A stretch of DNA of 26,232 bases from JBDRLV01 sp043812755 (GTDB lineage Bacteria > Patescibacteriota > Patescibacteriia > UBA9934 > GWF2-40-263). The first letter of the stretch is position 1; every line of letters starts with the position of its first letter. The stretch lies in contig JBDRLV010000055.1 of assembly GCA_043812755.1 (NCBI GenBank), positions 1 to 26,232 on the forward strand, given 5' to 3'. The notes under the pieces were generated by a model. The model saw only the letters and a program-made list of their open reading frames with translations, was not told where the DNA came from and made no database searches. Below are positions 8,553 through 16,123 of the stretch, one piece after another. Made by a program: the position numbers and the translations under genes.

Positions 8553-8705
8553 GGTAGCCGCAACCCTTCGGCCACGCTCAGGGCATGGCTTTAGTTTGCG
8601 TTCGCATGGAAGGCTGAAGCCTTCCGCTGCATTGACTTATTTTATCAACGTAGCAGAACCTTTAGGGTTCCATTCAATCATCGCAGCCTAAAGGCTGCGG
8701 CTACC
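8553..8705. repeat. REP-like inverted pair with internal hairpins
   Basis: GGTAGCCGCA (8553-8562) is the exact inverse of TGCGGCTACC (8696-8705); over 20 nt the two ends match at 17 positions. Between them lie hairpins GGAAGGCT/AGCCTTCC (8609-8626) and GAACC/GGTTC (8656-8670), and the right end itself folds (GCAGCC/GGCTGC). The sequence fills most of the 431-bp gap between the 7574-8449 gene and rel. No coding sequence is seen in the gap. Confidence 0.65.
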
Positions 8706-8777
8706 AATTCAAACCAAATTCAGACATAAAGAGTACCAAAAATTTGCATAAATGTCAAGGTTTGATTACGCTGGAGG

Positions 8778-8855
8778 GTATAGGGTGTCCAGTATCCTGT
8801 ATTAAGTATTTCTTTCATGTTCAATGCTGTATACTGGATACCGGATACCCAATAC
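8778..8855. repeat. Imperfect inverted repeat overlapping the rel promoter
   Basis: 25-nt arms (8778-8802 and 8831-8855) are inverse complements with 4 mismatches, separated by 28 nt. They are built from GTATCC/GGATAC words. The right arm contains the putative rel -35. Confidence 0.6.
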
Positions 8856-8863
8856 TGTATACT
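8835..8863 (+). promoter_or_regulatory. Putative rel promoter
   Basis: TGGATA (8835-8840), 17-bp spacer, TATACT (8858-8863). The start point near 8870 gives a leader of about 10 nt without SD. Confidence 0.45.
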
Positions 8864-8880
8864 TTTGATTCAATCAAATT

Positions 8881-10377
8881 ATGCCTGCACCTGTTAGAAC
8901 ATATGATGAGCTTGTAAAACTCATTACAAAAACTTATTCCAACCCAGATCTACACTTGATCCAGGAAGCTTTTAAACTAGCAAACTCAGCCCATAGTGGT
9001 GAAGCTAGAGCGTCTGGTGAGCCTTTTGTTACTCATCCTCTTGCTGTTGCCTATAAGCTTGCTGACATGGGAATGCACTTAAACATGGTTGCAGCAGGAC
9101 TTTTACATGATGTTGTAGAAGACACAGGTATAACAATAGAACAGGTAAGAACAAAATTTGGCGATGATGTTGCTTCCCTTGTTGATAGTGTTACAAAACT
9201 TAAACAAGTAAAATACCGAGGCGTTGAACGTTATGTTGAAAATTTGAGAAAAATGTTTTTGGCTATGGCAAGCGATGTTCGTGTTGTTTTTATTAAATTT
9301 GCTGACAGGCTTCATAACATGCAGACCCTTCAGGCAAAACCAAAATACAAACAAGACCGCACTGCGCGTGAGACCCTAGAAATTTACGCGCCTATTGCTG
9401 GCCGACTAGGAATGAACGAAATGCGCGGAGAACTTGAAGATCTTGCTTTTTCTTTTTTACAACAAAATGATTACGAACGAGTACACCAAATGGCTGAAGT
9501 TCGCATAAGAGAAAAAGGAGCACTGGTAAGTCGCTTGATTGAAATAAACCAAAAATTACTTCAGCAGTCAGGGATACCAAACTCAGAATCACATGGAAGA
9601 GTAAAAAGAATCTATAGTCTTTATAAAAAACTGCAAAGGTACAATGACGATATAAGCAAAATTTATGATTTCATTGCTATTCGAATTATTGTACAAGATG
9701 TTGAGGAATGCTATGCAGCGCTTGGATTATTACACAAACACTGGAGACCAATTCCAGGAAGAATTAAGGACTTCATTGCTCAACCTAAACCAAACGGATA
9801 TCAATCTCTTCATACAACTGTTTTTTGTGAAAAAGGTGAGATTGTAGAATTTCAAATCAGAACTCAAGAAATGCATGATATTGCAGAGTATGGTATTGCT
9901 GCCCACTGGAGATATAAAGACCCTTCTGTAAGCACAATCAAAAATCTTAAATGGATGGAAGAACTTGGAAGCCTACAAAAGGAACTTGCTAATAAGAAAG
10001 AATTCATGCAACAACTTGAAATGATGAAGATAGATATTTTTAAAGATAGATTGTTTGTTTTTACACCAAAAGGAGATGTTATTGATTTACCTGATGGAGC
10101 AACGCCAATTGATTTTGCCTATGCAATACATACTGAAATAGGAAATAAATGTTCTGGGGCAATCATTAATGACATCAAGCGCAGTCTTAATACTGAACTT
10201 ACATCAGGTGATGTTATACAAATTATCATTGATAAAAATCGAAAAGGGCCAAATCCTGATTGGTTAAAATTTGCCAAAACCCGACATGCAAGAATAAAAA
10301 TAAGAGAGTCCACAAAACGCTCTGTAAAAGTATGGTTCTCTGACGTAATGAGTGGTCGTAACCAAGCAAAAAAATGA
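8881..10377 (+). CDS. rel: Bifunctional (p)ppGpp synthetase/hydrolase (Rel/SpoT)
   Basis: It makes and degrades the stringent-response alarmone (p)ppGpp. The 498-aa protein has an intact HD hydrolase domain (HDVVEDT at 76-82, FADRLHNM at 140-147). The synthetase domain (about 230-360) contains RIKDFIAQPKPNGYQSLHT; its R-x-K-D motif is the form found in bifunctional enzymes. A TGS domain follows (about 392-455). After TGS only about 40 residues remain, so the helical, zinc-finger and ACT regions of full-length Rel (about 730 aa) are missing. The gene stands alone, with an inverted repeat over its promoter and a strong shared terminator after its TGA. Ribosome sensing may differ from long Rel; that is inference. 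Confidence 0.96.
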   Translation: MPAPVRTYDELVKLITKTYSNPDLHLIQEAFKLANSAHSGEARASGEPFVTHPLAVAYKLADMGMHLNMVAAGLLHDVVEDTGITIEQVRTKFGDDVASLVDSVTKLKQVKYRGVERYVENLRKMFLAMASDVRVVFIKFADRLHNMQTLQAKPKYKQDRTARETLEIYAPIAGRLGMNEMRGELEDLAFSFLQQNDYERVHQMAEVRIREKGALVSRLIEINQKLLQQSGIPNSESHGRVKRIYSLYKKLQRYNDDISKIYDFIAIRIIVQDVEECYAALGLLHKHWRPIPGRIKDFIAQPKPNGYQSLHTTVFCEKGEIVEFQIRTQEMHDIAEYGIAAHWRYKDPSVSTIKNLKWMEELGSLQKELANKKEFMQQLEMMKIDIFKDRLFVFTPKGDVIDLPDGATPIDFAYAIHTEIGNKCSGAIINDIKRSLNTELTSGDVIQIIIDKNRKGPNPDWLKFAKTRHARIKIRESTKRSVKVWFSDVMSGRNQAKK

Positions 10378-10383
10378 GGATCA

Positions 10384-10411
10384 AAAAACAGACCCAAACG
10401 GGTCTGTTTTG
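10384..10411. terminator. Bidirectional terminator between rel and parB
   Basis: CAGACCC (10389-10395) and GGGTCTG (10400-10406) form a 7-bp stem, with A-run left and T-run right. It serves rel (+) and parAB (-). Confidence 0.85.
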
Positions 10412-11266
10412 TTATCCACTCAGCCGATCTAAGAGATCAAAAAATTCTTCTTTAGAATAAAATTCAATTGTTATTTTCCCTTTTCCTTTTTTCTCTTGTA
10501 TATCAACCTTTGTACCAAATATTTCTCTAAGTTTTTTTTCATGATCAGCAATGTTTGGGTCTTTTGACTCACTAACTTTTCTCTTTTTATGCAAACCTGT
10601 TGTTCGGGCCTCTACTTCGCGAACTGTCATACCTCCTTTCAAAATGGCTTTAAATAACTCATCCTGCTTTTTTGGATCAGGCTCTGACAATAAACTGCGC
10701 GCATGGCTTTTTGAAATTTCTCCATTACGCAAGGCCTTAAACATCTTTTCAGGCAAATCGTTCAACCTAATCATGTTAGAAACTGCAGAAACACTTTTCC
10801 CAACTCGCACAGAAACTTCATCAAGCCTTAAATTAAACTCATCAACAAGTGCCTTATAGGCAAGTGCTTCTTCAGCGGGATTCAAATTTTCTCTCTGAAT
10901 GTTTTCAATCAGAGCCAGTTCAAGTTTTTGCTGTTCGCTTGCTTTACGAACAATTACAGGAACAGTTTTTAGCCCAAGTGTTTTTGATGCACGAAAACGC
11001 CTCTCCCCTGCAATCAATTCGTACCCTGTGCCCTCTTTTGTAACAATAAGCGGTTGCAAAATTCCATGCTCTTTAATAGAGCTAATTAAATCTTCCATGT
11101 CTCCTGCAGAAAAATGCTCGCGTGGTTGGCGTGGATTTACCTGCAAAGACCCAATTGGAATTTCAATTACAACGCTTTGCGCTTCTGGAATAATTTGCTC
11201 TGTAATACTTTGTCTTTGTGGAATAAGAGCACCAAGCCCTCTTCCAAGTGATGTTTTTCCTCCCAT
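10412..11266 (-). CDS. parB: Chromosome-partitioning protein ParB
   Basis: ParB is the parS-binding CTPase clamp that works with ParA to segregate replicated origins. Starting at the ATG at 11264-11266 (MGGKTSLGRGLGALIPQR) the protein is 284 aa. The frame extends 18 codons upstream, but that stretch overlaps the parA end and lacks the family start. Seen: the 'GRGLGALIP' ParA-interacting N-terminus, the GERRFRA nucleotide-binding box, ALIENIQRENLNPAEEA, a helix-turn-helix (LDEVSVRVGKSVSAVSNMIR) and a C-terminal dimerisation tail. The start lies 4 nt after the parA stop. No palindromic parS (TGTTTCACGTGAAACA type) was noticed in this window. Confidence 0.95.
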   Translation of the reverse strand: MGGKTSLGRGLGALIPQRQSITEQIIPEAQSVVIEIPIGSLQVNPRQPREHFSAGDMEDLISSIKEHGILQPLIVTKEGTGYELIAGERRFRASKTLGLKTVPVIVRKASEQQKLELALIENIQRENLNPAEEALAYKALVDEFNLRLDEVSVRVGKSVSAVSNMIRLNDLPEKMFKALRNGEISKSHARSLLSEPDPKKQDELFKAILKGGMTVREVEARTTGLHKKRKVSESKDPNIADHEKKLREIFGTKVDIQEKKGKGKITIEFYSKEEFFDLLDRLSG

Positions 11267-11270
11267 GTTG

Positions 11271-12059
11271 CTAATATAAATTATCAAATAATGGTCCTTC
11301 TTCTCGAAGGATAAATTCACGAGCTAGTCTGTCATAAGCTTTTGCTGACTTATGAGACGGATCATAACCTAAAATTGTTTTTCCAAAAGATGGTGCTTCA
11401 GCAAGTTTTACACTACGCGGAATAACCGATCTGAAAATCTTATCAGGAAAATATTTATAAAGTTCTTCTAATACTTCTCTTGAAAGTCTGGTACGTGAAT
11501 CATACATGGTAATGACTGCCCCCATAATTTCCAATTCTGGTTTCAAACTATCGCGAATGAGCCCTATGGTGGACATCAGTTGCCCCAAGCCCTCAAGCGC
11601 AAAATACTCTGCCTGCACAGGGATAAGCACGGAATCTGATGCCACAAGCCCATTTATTGTAATTAGCCCAAGAGAAGGTGGTAAATCAATAAAAATGTAA
11701 TCAAAATCATTTCGAATTTCCAAAAGAGCTTTACGCAAAAAATGCTCACGATCCTGTGCGTTTACAAACTCAACAGCAGCACCAGCAAGGGCCTGTGTTG
11801 CAGGAAGAATTTTTAGTCCATCATGTTCAGTATCATGCAATAAATCTCGCATTGAATGTGAGCCTATCATTCCCTCATAAACACCAGCTGGAATATTCAT
11901 GTGATCAATTCCTAAACCTGAAGACGCATTTGCCTGAGGATCCAAATCAACTAATAAAACAAATTTGCCTCTTTGGGCTAAAAAAGCGGCCAAATTCAAA
12001 GCCGTGGTAGTTTTCCCCACACCTCCTTTTTGATTGGCAACTGAGATAATATGCGCCAT
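11271..12059 (-). CDS. parA: Chromosome-partitioning ATPase ParA (Soj)
   Basis: ParA is a DNA-binding ATPase that forms a gradient on the nucleoid and moves ParB-parS complexes. The 262-aa protein has the deviant Walker A KGGVGKTT (11-18), the DLDPQANASSGLG switch, the Walker B-like strand YIFIDLPPS, and the VQAEYFALEG region typical of small chromosomal ParA without a DNA-binding N-terminal extension. It heads a two-gene operon with parB and is divergent from the gene at 12257. A promoter at 12072-12100 sits just upstream and no SD is seen. Confidence 0.97.
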   Translation of the reverse strand: MAHIISVANQKGGVGKTTTALNLAAFLAQRGKFVLLVDLDPQANASSGLGIDHMNIPAGVYEGMIGSHSMRDLLHDTEHDGLKILPATQALAGAAVEFVNAQDREHFLRKALLEIRNDFDYIFIDLPPSLGLITINGLVASDSVLIPVQAEYFALEGLGQLMSTIGLIRDSLKPELEIMGAVITMYDSRTRLSREVLEELYKYFPDKIFRSVIPRSVKLAEAPSFGKTILGYDPSHKSAKAYDRLAREFILREEGPLFDNLY

Positions 12060-12071
12060 ATCGACGACATT

Positions 12072-12100
12072 ATTATACTAAATATTGCTGAAAATGAAAA
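12072..12100 (-). promoter_or_regulatory. parA promoter
   Basis: On the minus strand TTTTCA (12095-12100), 17-bp spacer, perfect TATAAT (12072-12077). The start point near 12065 leaves about 5 nt before the ATG. Confidence 0.6.
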
Positions 12101-12175
12101 GGAAAAATGGGAAGATTACACTCTTCGAGTGCTCCTTAAAACAACACGGAAAACAATCTTGTGCCTTGTTGCTTA

Positions 12176-12210
12176 AAGCCGGTGTTGAAAAACACTGGCT
12201 TTTTTATTTT
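12176..12210 (+). terminator. Plus-strand terminator-like hairpin without a known upstream gene
   Basis: AAGCCGGTGTT (12176-12186) and AACACTGGCTT (12191-12201) form an 11-bp stem with one G-T pair and a GAAA tetraloop, followed by a T-rich run. No plus-strand gene ends before it, since parA reads away. A smaller hairpin (CACTC/GAGTG) lies at 12119-12131. Confidence 0.65.
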
Positions 12211-12211
12211 A

Positions 12212-12240
12212 TTGCCACTGTGGTAGAATAATTTCATAAT
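12212..12240 (+). promoter_or_regulatory. Promoter of the 12257 operon
   Basis: TTGCCA (12212-12217), 17-bp spacer, CATAAT (12235-12240). An overlapping extended -10, TGGTAGAAT (12221-12229), is an alternative. With the former, the leader is about 9 nt and has no SD. Confidence 0.5.
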
Positions 12241-12256
12241 TTGAATTACAAATCAT

Positions 12257-13234
12257 ATGGGGAAAAATAGAGAACATTCTGCAGGAAATGAACCAGAACA
12301 CAAAGATGCAAAATTGTGGTCGTTTTTTAATGAATATAAAACACCAGGAATAGGAAAAGCAATCGCACGGCCTGACATTGATTCATTCTCTCACTTGCCA
12401 GACCAAACAAAGGAAAAAGATAAAGCTCTCCTTGAACAAAAGCAGGCCCACCCTGGACTTCTTGTGCAACACGAAACCGGCCCAGATGCATTTGCATTTG
12501 AAAACTTCCTCACAACCCAAGCTCACAACAACAACTGGTTTGGTGGAGAATTCTCACCAACAAACGTATACGATGACTGGATCTCTGGCGCTGACGCTTA
12601 TGTTGAGTGGACTGATGAGAATGGGTCGCCTGTACGACTTGCGATTGACTTTACTGCTGCAAAACAATTCACTCCCTTTTGGAATAAGAGCGATAAGCTT
12701 GAAGGAAATGTTCAATTAAAATATTTACGATCAGCTGTTGAAAATGATGAAAACAGCAAACCAAAAGAAACCAAAATATTTATCCCTATTGTAATTCTCG
12801 GAGTTGATTCTTCAGTTTATAGATTAGTTGCTAAAAACAATGACACTGTTGGACCAGACTATCCTTTAAAACGATTATTACTTGAGCAGACCAAAGCTCA
12901 AATTGATCTTCAAATTGTCCTGCTAATTCATAAAACATTTGAAAGCTCAAGGGCAAAAAGATCAAAAGGTGTTGGCGATTCACAGAATCAATACAAAGCT
13001 TTAGGAGATAACTACTCTGCTGAACAAGCAATCAAATTCTTTACAAGCCTTGATGAAGAAGTTGTTAATGCTGTAATGAATGAAAAACAATCAACTAGAA
13101 TGAACCAACTCATGCGTATTAAGAAAAATGTAGATGAACAAGTAGCTCAAGCAGAGCAAATAGAACTTAATGATGAATGGCAGGAAGTAGTAAAAAACTC
13201 AAAAACTCATAATATTTTAGCTTGTAAAGAATAA
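12257..13234 (+). CDS. Hypothetical protein (325 aa), first gene of a two-gene operon
   Basis: I do not recognise the family. There is no signal peptide or membrane segment. The first 80 residues are polar and probably loosely structured. A folded core follows at about 85-240 with alternating strands (ADAYVEWTDENG, VRLAIDFTAAK, IFIPIVILGVDSSVYRLV, IDLQIVLLIHKTF), and the C-terminus is helical and charged. The run G-A-D, a strand, then I-D-F-T-A-A-K resembles the active-site layout of PD-(D/E)XK nuclease folds, but the second acidic motif is D-x-T rather than E-x-K, so this is only a suggestion. The next gene starts 5 nt after its stop, so the two are surely co-transcribed. Confidence 0.8.
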   Translation: MGKNREHSAGNEPEHKDAKLWSFFNEYKTPGIGKAIARPDIDSFSHLPDQTKEKDKALLEQKQAHPGLLVQHETGPDAFAFENFLTTQAHNNNWFGGEFSPTNVYDDWISGADAYVEWTDENGSPVRLAIDFTAAKQFTPFWNKSDKLEGNVQLKYLRSAVENDENSKPKETKIFIPIVILGVDSSVYRLVAKNNDTVGPDYPLKRLLLEQTKAQIDLQIVLLIHKTFESSRAKRSKGVGDSQNQYKALGDNYSAEQAIKFFTSLDEEVVNAVMNEKQSTRMNQLMRIKKNVDEQVAQAEQIELNDEWQEVVKNSKTHNILACKE

Positions 13235-13239
13235 CCACT

Positions 13240-15621
13240 ATGACTACACCTGACTCAAAAAGGGGAATGCTTGTGCATGACTATGAACCTCACAGATCGC
13301 CATATGATAAAGAAATGATTGGTACACAGCTTGATGTATTTGCAAATAAACACGGTCTTAAGTCTCTGCGCGATCGATTACGAATTGGTTTAAACGAAGT
13401 TGCACTGCTTGCTTTTGAAAAAACAAATACGCAAATAAAAGACATGGTTGCCAGTATGGCAGAAACGCCACAGGAGGCTGAAGAAATTTATGATGAATTA
13501 GTTGAAATGTGTGTTGGAATGCAAGAGCAGGGACCATGGGGTTATGCAAAAGATCTGGCCAATCCAGAGGATGCTGATGTAAAAGCATGGTTTATGATTG
13601 CTGGTGCAGAAACTGCAGGGTATGAAAGATCAATGGATCTAAATGATGCTGAGTTTGTTGTTGATGTTAAAAGAATCGAGAAACATCTTCAAGAAGCTGC
13701 TAAAAATCCTAGTGCTTTTTTTGAACAAGCAAGAGAAAGGCTTCTTAAAAAATCTGAAAGTGCAATTCGCTTTAATGATGATGATAAAGATAAAAAAGTA
13801 CCAATGGGAGAAGGATTCGCAACCTTTATGCCAATGGCTGTTCAAGGTTATGATGCTGGTGTTGTTCAAGATGCTGAGGGTTGGGTATTTGTAGGAGCCC
13901 GCAATGAGATTGAAGACAGTCTTATTGAGTCAACTGGGTTGACAAAAGAAGTTGGGCCAGATGACAGAGACCCCTCTAGAACTGTTACTTTTTTTATTAA
14001 TCAAGAAGGACAAAAAGTTATAAAAAAACTTCACCCTGGACTTTTAATAATTCTTACAAAAAGCTTTGATCTTGCTGTGCCAATTGTAAAAGCTGTAAAT
14101 GATAAAAAAGATGCAATTGAAATTGCAGAAGAAGCACTTGGACACACCCGTGTTGTACAAACAACTGAAAAAAAGCTTGCTGCTCTACAGGATGAATTGG
14201 CAGAAGTTGACTCTGATTTCTTGCGCAATCCAAAAGACACTAAATTGCCTGATGAGCCTTCTGAATCAAAAGCTCTAATCAGACTGCGCGAATCTTTTTA
14301 CGATCAAATGCTGTATGCAAGATCCTTGAGTGTCTATCTTGATGCATTAAAACTACTAACAGCAAGACGTGCCAAAGCTGGTGAAGAAGTAACTGAGCAA
14401 GATAAACTTGATCTTTCCCAAAAAATCCACACCAAGATGGAACAAAAAGTTGACGAGCTAAGATATGTAAACAGTGTTATTGAGGGCGAACTTGACACTC
14501 TGCCTGAAGATGTAAGATCTGTAATCGATATGGCAGGTGGTGCAGGAGATTTAGGACTTGCTATCACAAATGAGCTACTCTCAGTTGGAAGAGAGGTTGA
14601 CCATACTGAAATTGTTGATCCACAAGAAGGGGTTGCAGATTTCATGGAAACAATGATCACATATCTGCCATACAGAGAACACCACGAAAAGCACACAGTG
14701 CACAACACAGCATTTTTGCAAGGTGCAGAGATAACCCCTGATTCAATGGTTGTTGCCAAACACGCATGTGGAACTCTAACAGATGATGTGATTAAACAAT
14801 GGAGAGAATCTGAAAGTAAAGTATTGGTTGCCATGACTTGTTGTCAGGATAAAGCAAAAGATAATGTTGCGCTCTATGGTTTTAGTCAGGAGGAATGGCA
14901 CAGATTGTGCAAGGAGTCAGCAATGACTAATACAGAGGTACCTGAGCTGCCTGGTAAGGCAAAAGATCGTGCGCTGAGAAGGCTTGAAAAAGGAAATCGA
15001 GCTATGAAAGCACTTGATATGGCGCGGGTTGAATATCTGCGCAGGCACGGATTTAAAGCTGAATTGCATGTTACAGATAAATTTCCAAAAGGTGATGTGA
15101 TTGTTGCGCGCAGGCTACCTGATAATTTTATACAAAAACTTGCTGAACTTCAGGAGTTTGAAAAAACCGATCCAAAAGCATTTGATGCAATGATGATGAG
15201 ATATGATGTTATGGCAGCAGGAGCTAAAAGTGCTAAAGGACTTGATCTTTCTAAATATGGCGAAAACTGGACTCCAGATGATTTTGCTGAACTAACACGA
15301 AGATTCATTTCGCGTGTATTTGAAGAATTTAATCCTGTTAATGCAGATGAAGAAGAAAAATTGGCTCCTGATGCAGGGCAAGAAAATAAAGACGCAAAAA
15401 AGAAACAAAAAGCGTTATTGAAAAATGTATTCTCTGATGTTGGAGGAAGGATAGATTTGTATGTGAATAATCGTTCTAAAGAATCTGGAAAGCCAGTAGA
15501 AAAACAACAAATAGGACAAATAGCAGGAGCAATAAGAAATATGGTGTTGCGTGCTGATATAGAAAACCCCCAAGAAATACGCGCACAAGTTGATGCAATG
15601 ATGCAAGAGATGGGATGCTAA
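13240..15621 (+). CDS. Large protein with embedded SAM-dependent methyltransferase domain (Methyltransf_32/Trm13-like)
   Basis: The 793-aa protein has no signal or membrane segments. Residues 425-628 look like a class I methyltransferase: SAM-binding motif I as VIDMAGGAGDLG (428-439), an acidic residue after the second strand (EIVDP), then VVAKHACGTLTD (504-515) and TCC (533-535). The closing strand pair is YLRRHGFKAELH...GDVIVARRLP. The KH-x-CG-x2-TD plus CC signature is typical of Methyltransf_32 and Trm13-type RNA modification enzymes. The first 420 residues (helical; coiled-coil-like at about 300-330 and 340-415) and the last 150 are unassigned. The target is unknown; RNA is a guess from the relatives. 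It starts 5 nt after the upstream gene. Confidence 0.75.
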   Translation: MTTPDSKRGMLVHDYEPHRSPYDKEMIGTQLDVFANKHGLKSLRDRLRIGLNEVALLAFEKTNTQIKDMVASMAETPQEAEEIYDELVEMCVGMQEQGPWGYAKDLANPEDADVKAWFMIAGAETAGYERSMDLNDAEFVVDVKRIEKHLQEAAKNPSAFFEQARERLLKKSESAIRFNDDDKDKKVPMGEGFATFMPMAVQGYDAGVVQDAEGWVFVGARNEIEDSLIESTGLTKEVGPDDRDPSRTVTFFINQEGQKVIKKLHPGLLIILTKSFDLAVPIVKAVNDKKDAIEIAEEALGHTRVVQTTEKKLAALQDELAEVDSDFLRNPKDTKLPDEPSESKALIRLRESFYDQMLYARSLSVYLDALKLLTARRAKAGEEVTEQDKLDLSQKIHTKMEQKVDELRYVNSVIEGELDTLPEDVRSVIDMAGGAGDLGLAITNELLSVGREVDHTEIVDPQEGVADFMETMITYLPYREHHEKHTVHNTAFLQGAEITPDSMVVAKHACGTLTDDVIKQWRESESKVLVAMTCCQDKAKDNVALYGFSQEEWHRLCKESAMTNTEVPELPGKAKDRALRRLEKGNRAMKALDMARVEYLRRHGFKAELHVTDKFPKGDVIVARRLPDNFIQKLAELQEFEKTDPKAFDAMMMRYDVMAAGAKSAKGLDLSKYGENWTPDDFAELTRRFISRVFEEFNPVNADEEEKLAPDAGQENKDAKKKQKALLKNVFSDVGGRIDLYVNNRSKESGKPVEKQQIGQIAGAIRNMVLRADIENPQEIRAQVDAMMQEMGC

Positions 15622-15630
15622 TATTTCCCT

Positions 15631-15668
15631 GCTTCCACTAAAAAGACGACCGTCGTTTAAGTGGAAGC
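15631..15668. repeat. 38-bp palindrome after the methyltransferase-like gene
   Basis: GCTTCCACT (15631-15639) and AGTGGAAGC (15660-15668) enclose a second small palindrome, ACGAC-C-GTCGT. It lacks a clean T-run, so it is more likely a repeat or mRNA 3'-end stabiliser than the terminator itself. Confidence 0.6.
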
Positions 15669-15685
15669 AAATCAATTTAAGTCAA

Positions 15686-15718
15686 CAAAAAATCCCCTCA
15701 CTTTGTGAGAGGATTTTT

Positions 15719-15719
<1 letters not shown>
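15686..15719. terminator. Bidirectional terminator
   Basis: AAAAAATCC...TCAC-TTT-GTGA...GGATTTTTT. It serves the 13240 operon on the plus strand and tRNA-fMet on the minus strand, where it begins at the encoded CCA end. Confidence 0.8.
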
Positions 15720-15795
<76 letters not shown>

Positions 15796-15814
15796 ATATG
15801 TTAATTGTTGTTGG

Positions 15815-15843
15815 AATATACCAATCTTTGCGTATCTTGTCAA
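15815..15843 (-). promoter_or_regulatory. tRNA-fMet promoter
   Basis: On the minus strand TTGACA (15838-15843), 17-bp spacer, TATATT (15815-15820) preceded by TGG (extended -10). The start point near 15808 is about 13 nt before the tRNA 5' end. Confidence 0.75.
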
Positions 15844-15879
15844 TTCAGTTTACGAACTTGTACCAGATGCAAAACCGAA

Positions 15880-15976
15880 AAAATTGAATGGGATATCGTC
15901 GAATGGGAAAGCTTTTGAGGAAACGTACAGAACGTACGTTGACGAAAAAGCAGGGGCCCATGAGACAACAGATCGC
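15880..15976. repeat. Duplicated hairpin unit, copy 1
   Basis: Positions 15901-15976 (76 nt) are identical to 16030-16105. Similarity extends upstream to 15880 with five changes, all transitions. The unit contains nested complementary segments GGG/CCC, GCTTTT/AAAAGC and AACGTAC/GTACGTT. The outer arms of copy 1 pair poorly. No promoter or coding function is evident. Confidence 0.85.
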
Positions 15977-15998
15977 TGATTTTGTCTTAGTTTCAACT

Positions 15999-16122
15999 GG
16001 AAACATTCAAAATTGGATGAGATGTTGTTGAATGGGAAAGCTTTTGAGGAAACGTACAGAACGTACGTTGACGAAAAAGCAGGGGCCCATGAGACAACAG
16101 ATCGCCAATTTTGAATGTTTCC
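15999..16122. repeat. Duplicated hairpin unit, copy 2, enclosed by an 18-bp perfect inverted repeat
   Basis: GGAAACATTCAAAATTGG (15999-16016) is the exact inverse of 16105-16122. Inside, TGTTGT/ACAACA, GGG/CCC, GCTTTT/AAAAGC (16040-16045/16075-16080) and AACGTAC/GTACGTT (16051-16057/16063-16069) stack in order, with a 5-nt loop. The total is about 40 base pairs separated by small, mostly symmetric internal loops. It ends 2 nt from the CCA end of the next tRNA. Confidence 0.85.
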
Positions 16123-16123
16123 A

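Noticed and set aside
11267..11320. N-terminal extension of ParB
   Set aside because: It overlaps the parA 3' end and adds a non-family N-terminus; MGGKTSLGRGLGALIP is the typical start.
12094..12231. 45-codon frame starting MKRKNGKITLFE
   Set aside because: It has no SD and its end passes through the terminator hairpin; chance frame.
10412..12256. parS site near parAB
   Set aside because: I looked for a TGTTTCACGTGAAACA-type palindrome here and in the wider window and saw none.
15631..15668. Terminator of the 13240 operon
   Set aside because: The palindrome has no T-run; the hairpin at 15686-15719 is the better terminator.
15880..16122. CRISPR-like repeat pair
   Set aside because: Only two copies, a 76-nt unit with strong internal hairpins and one 53-nt gap; no cas genes.
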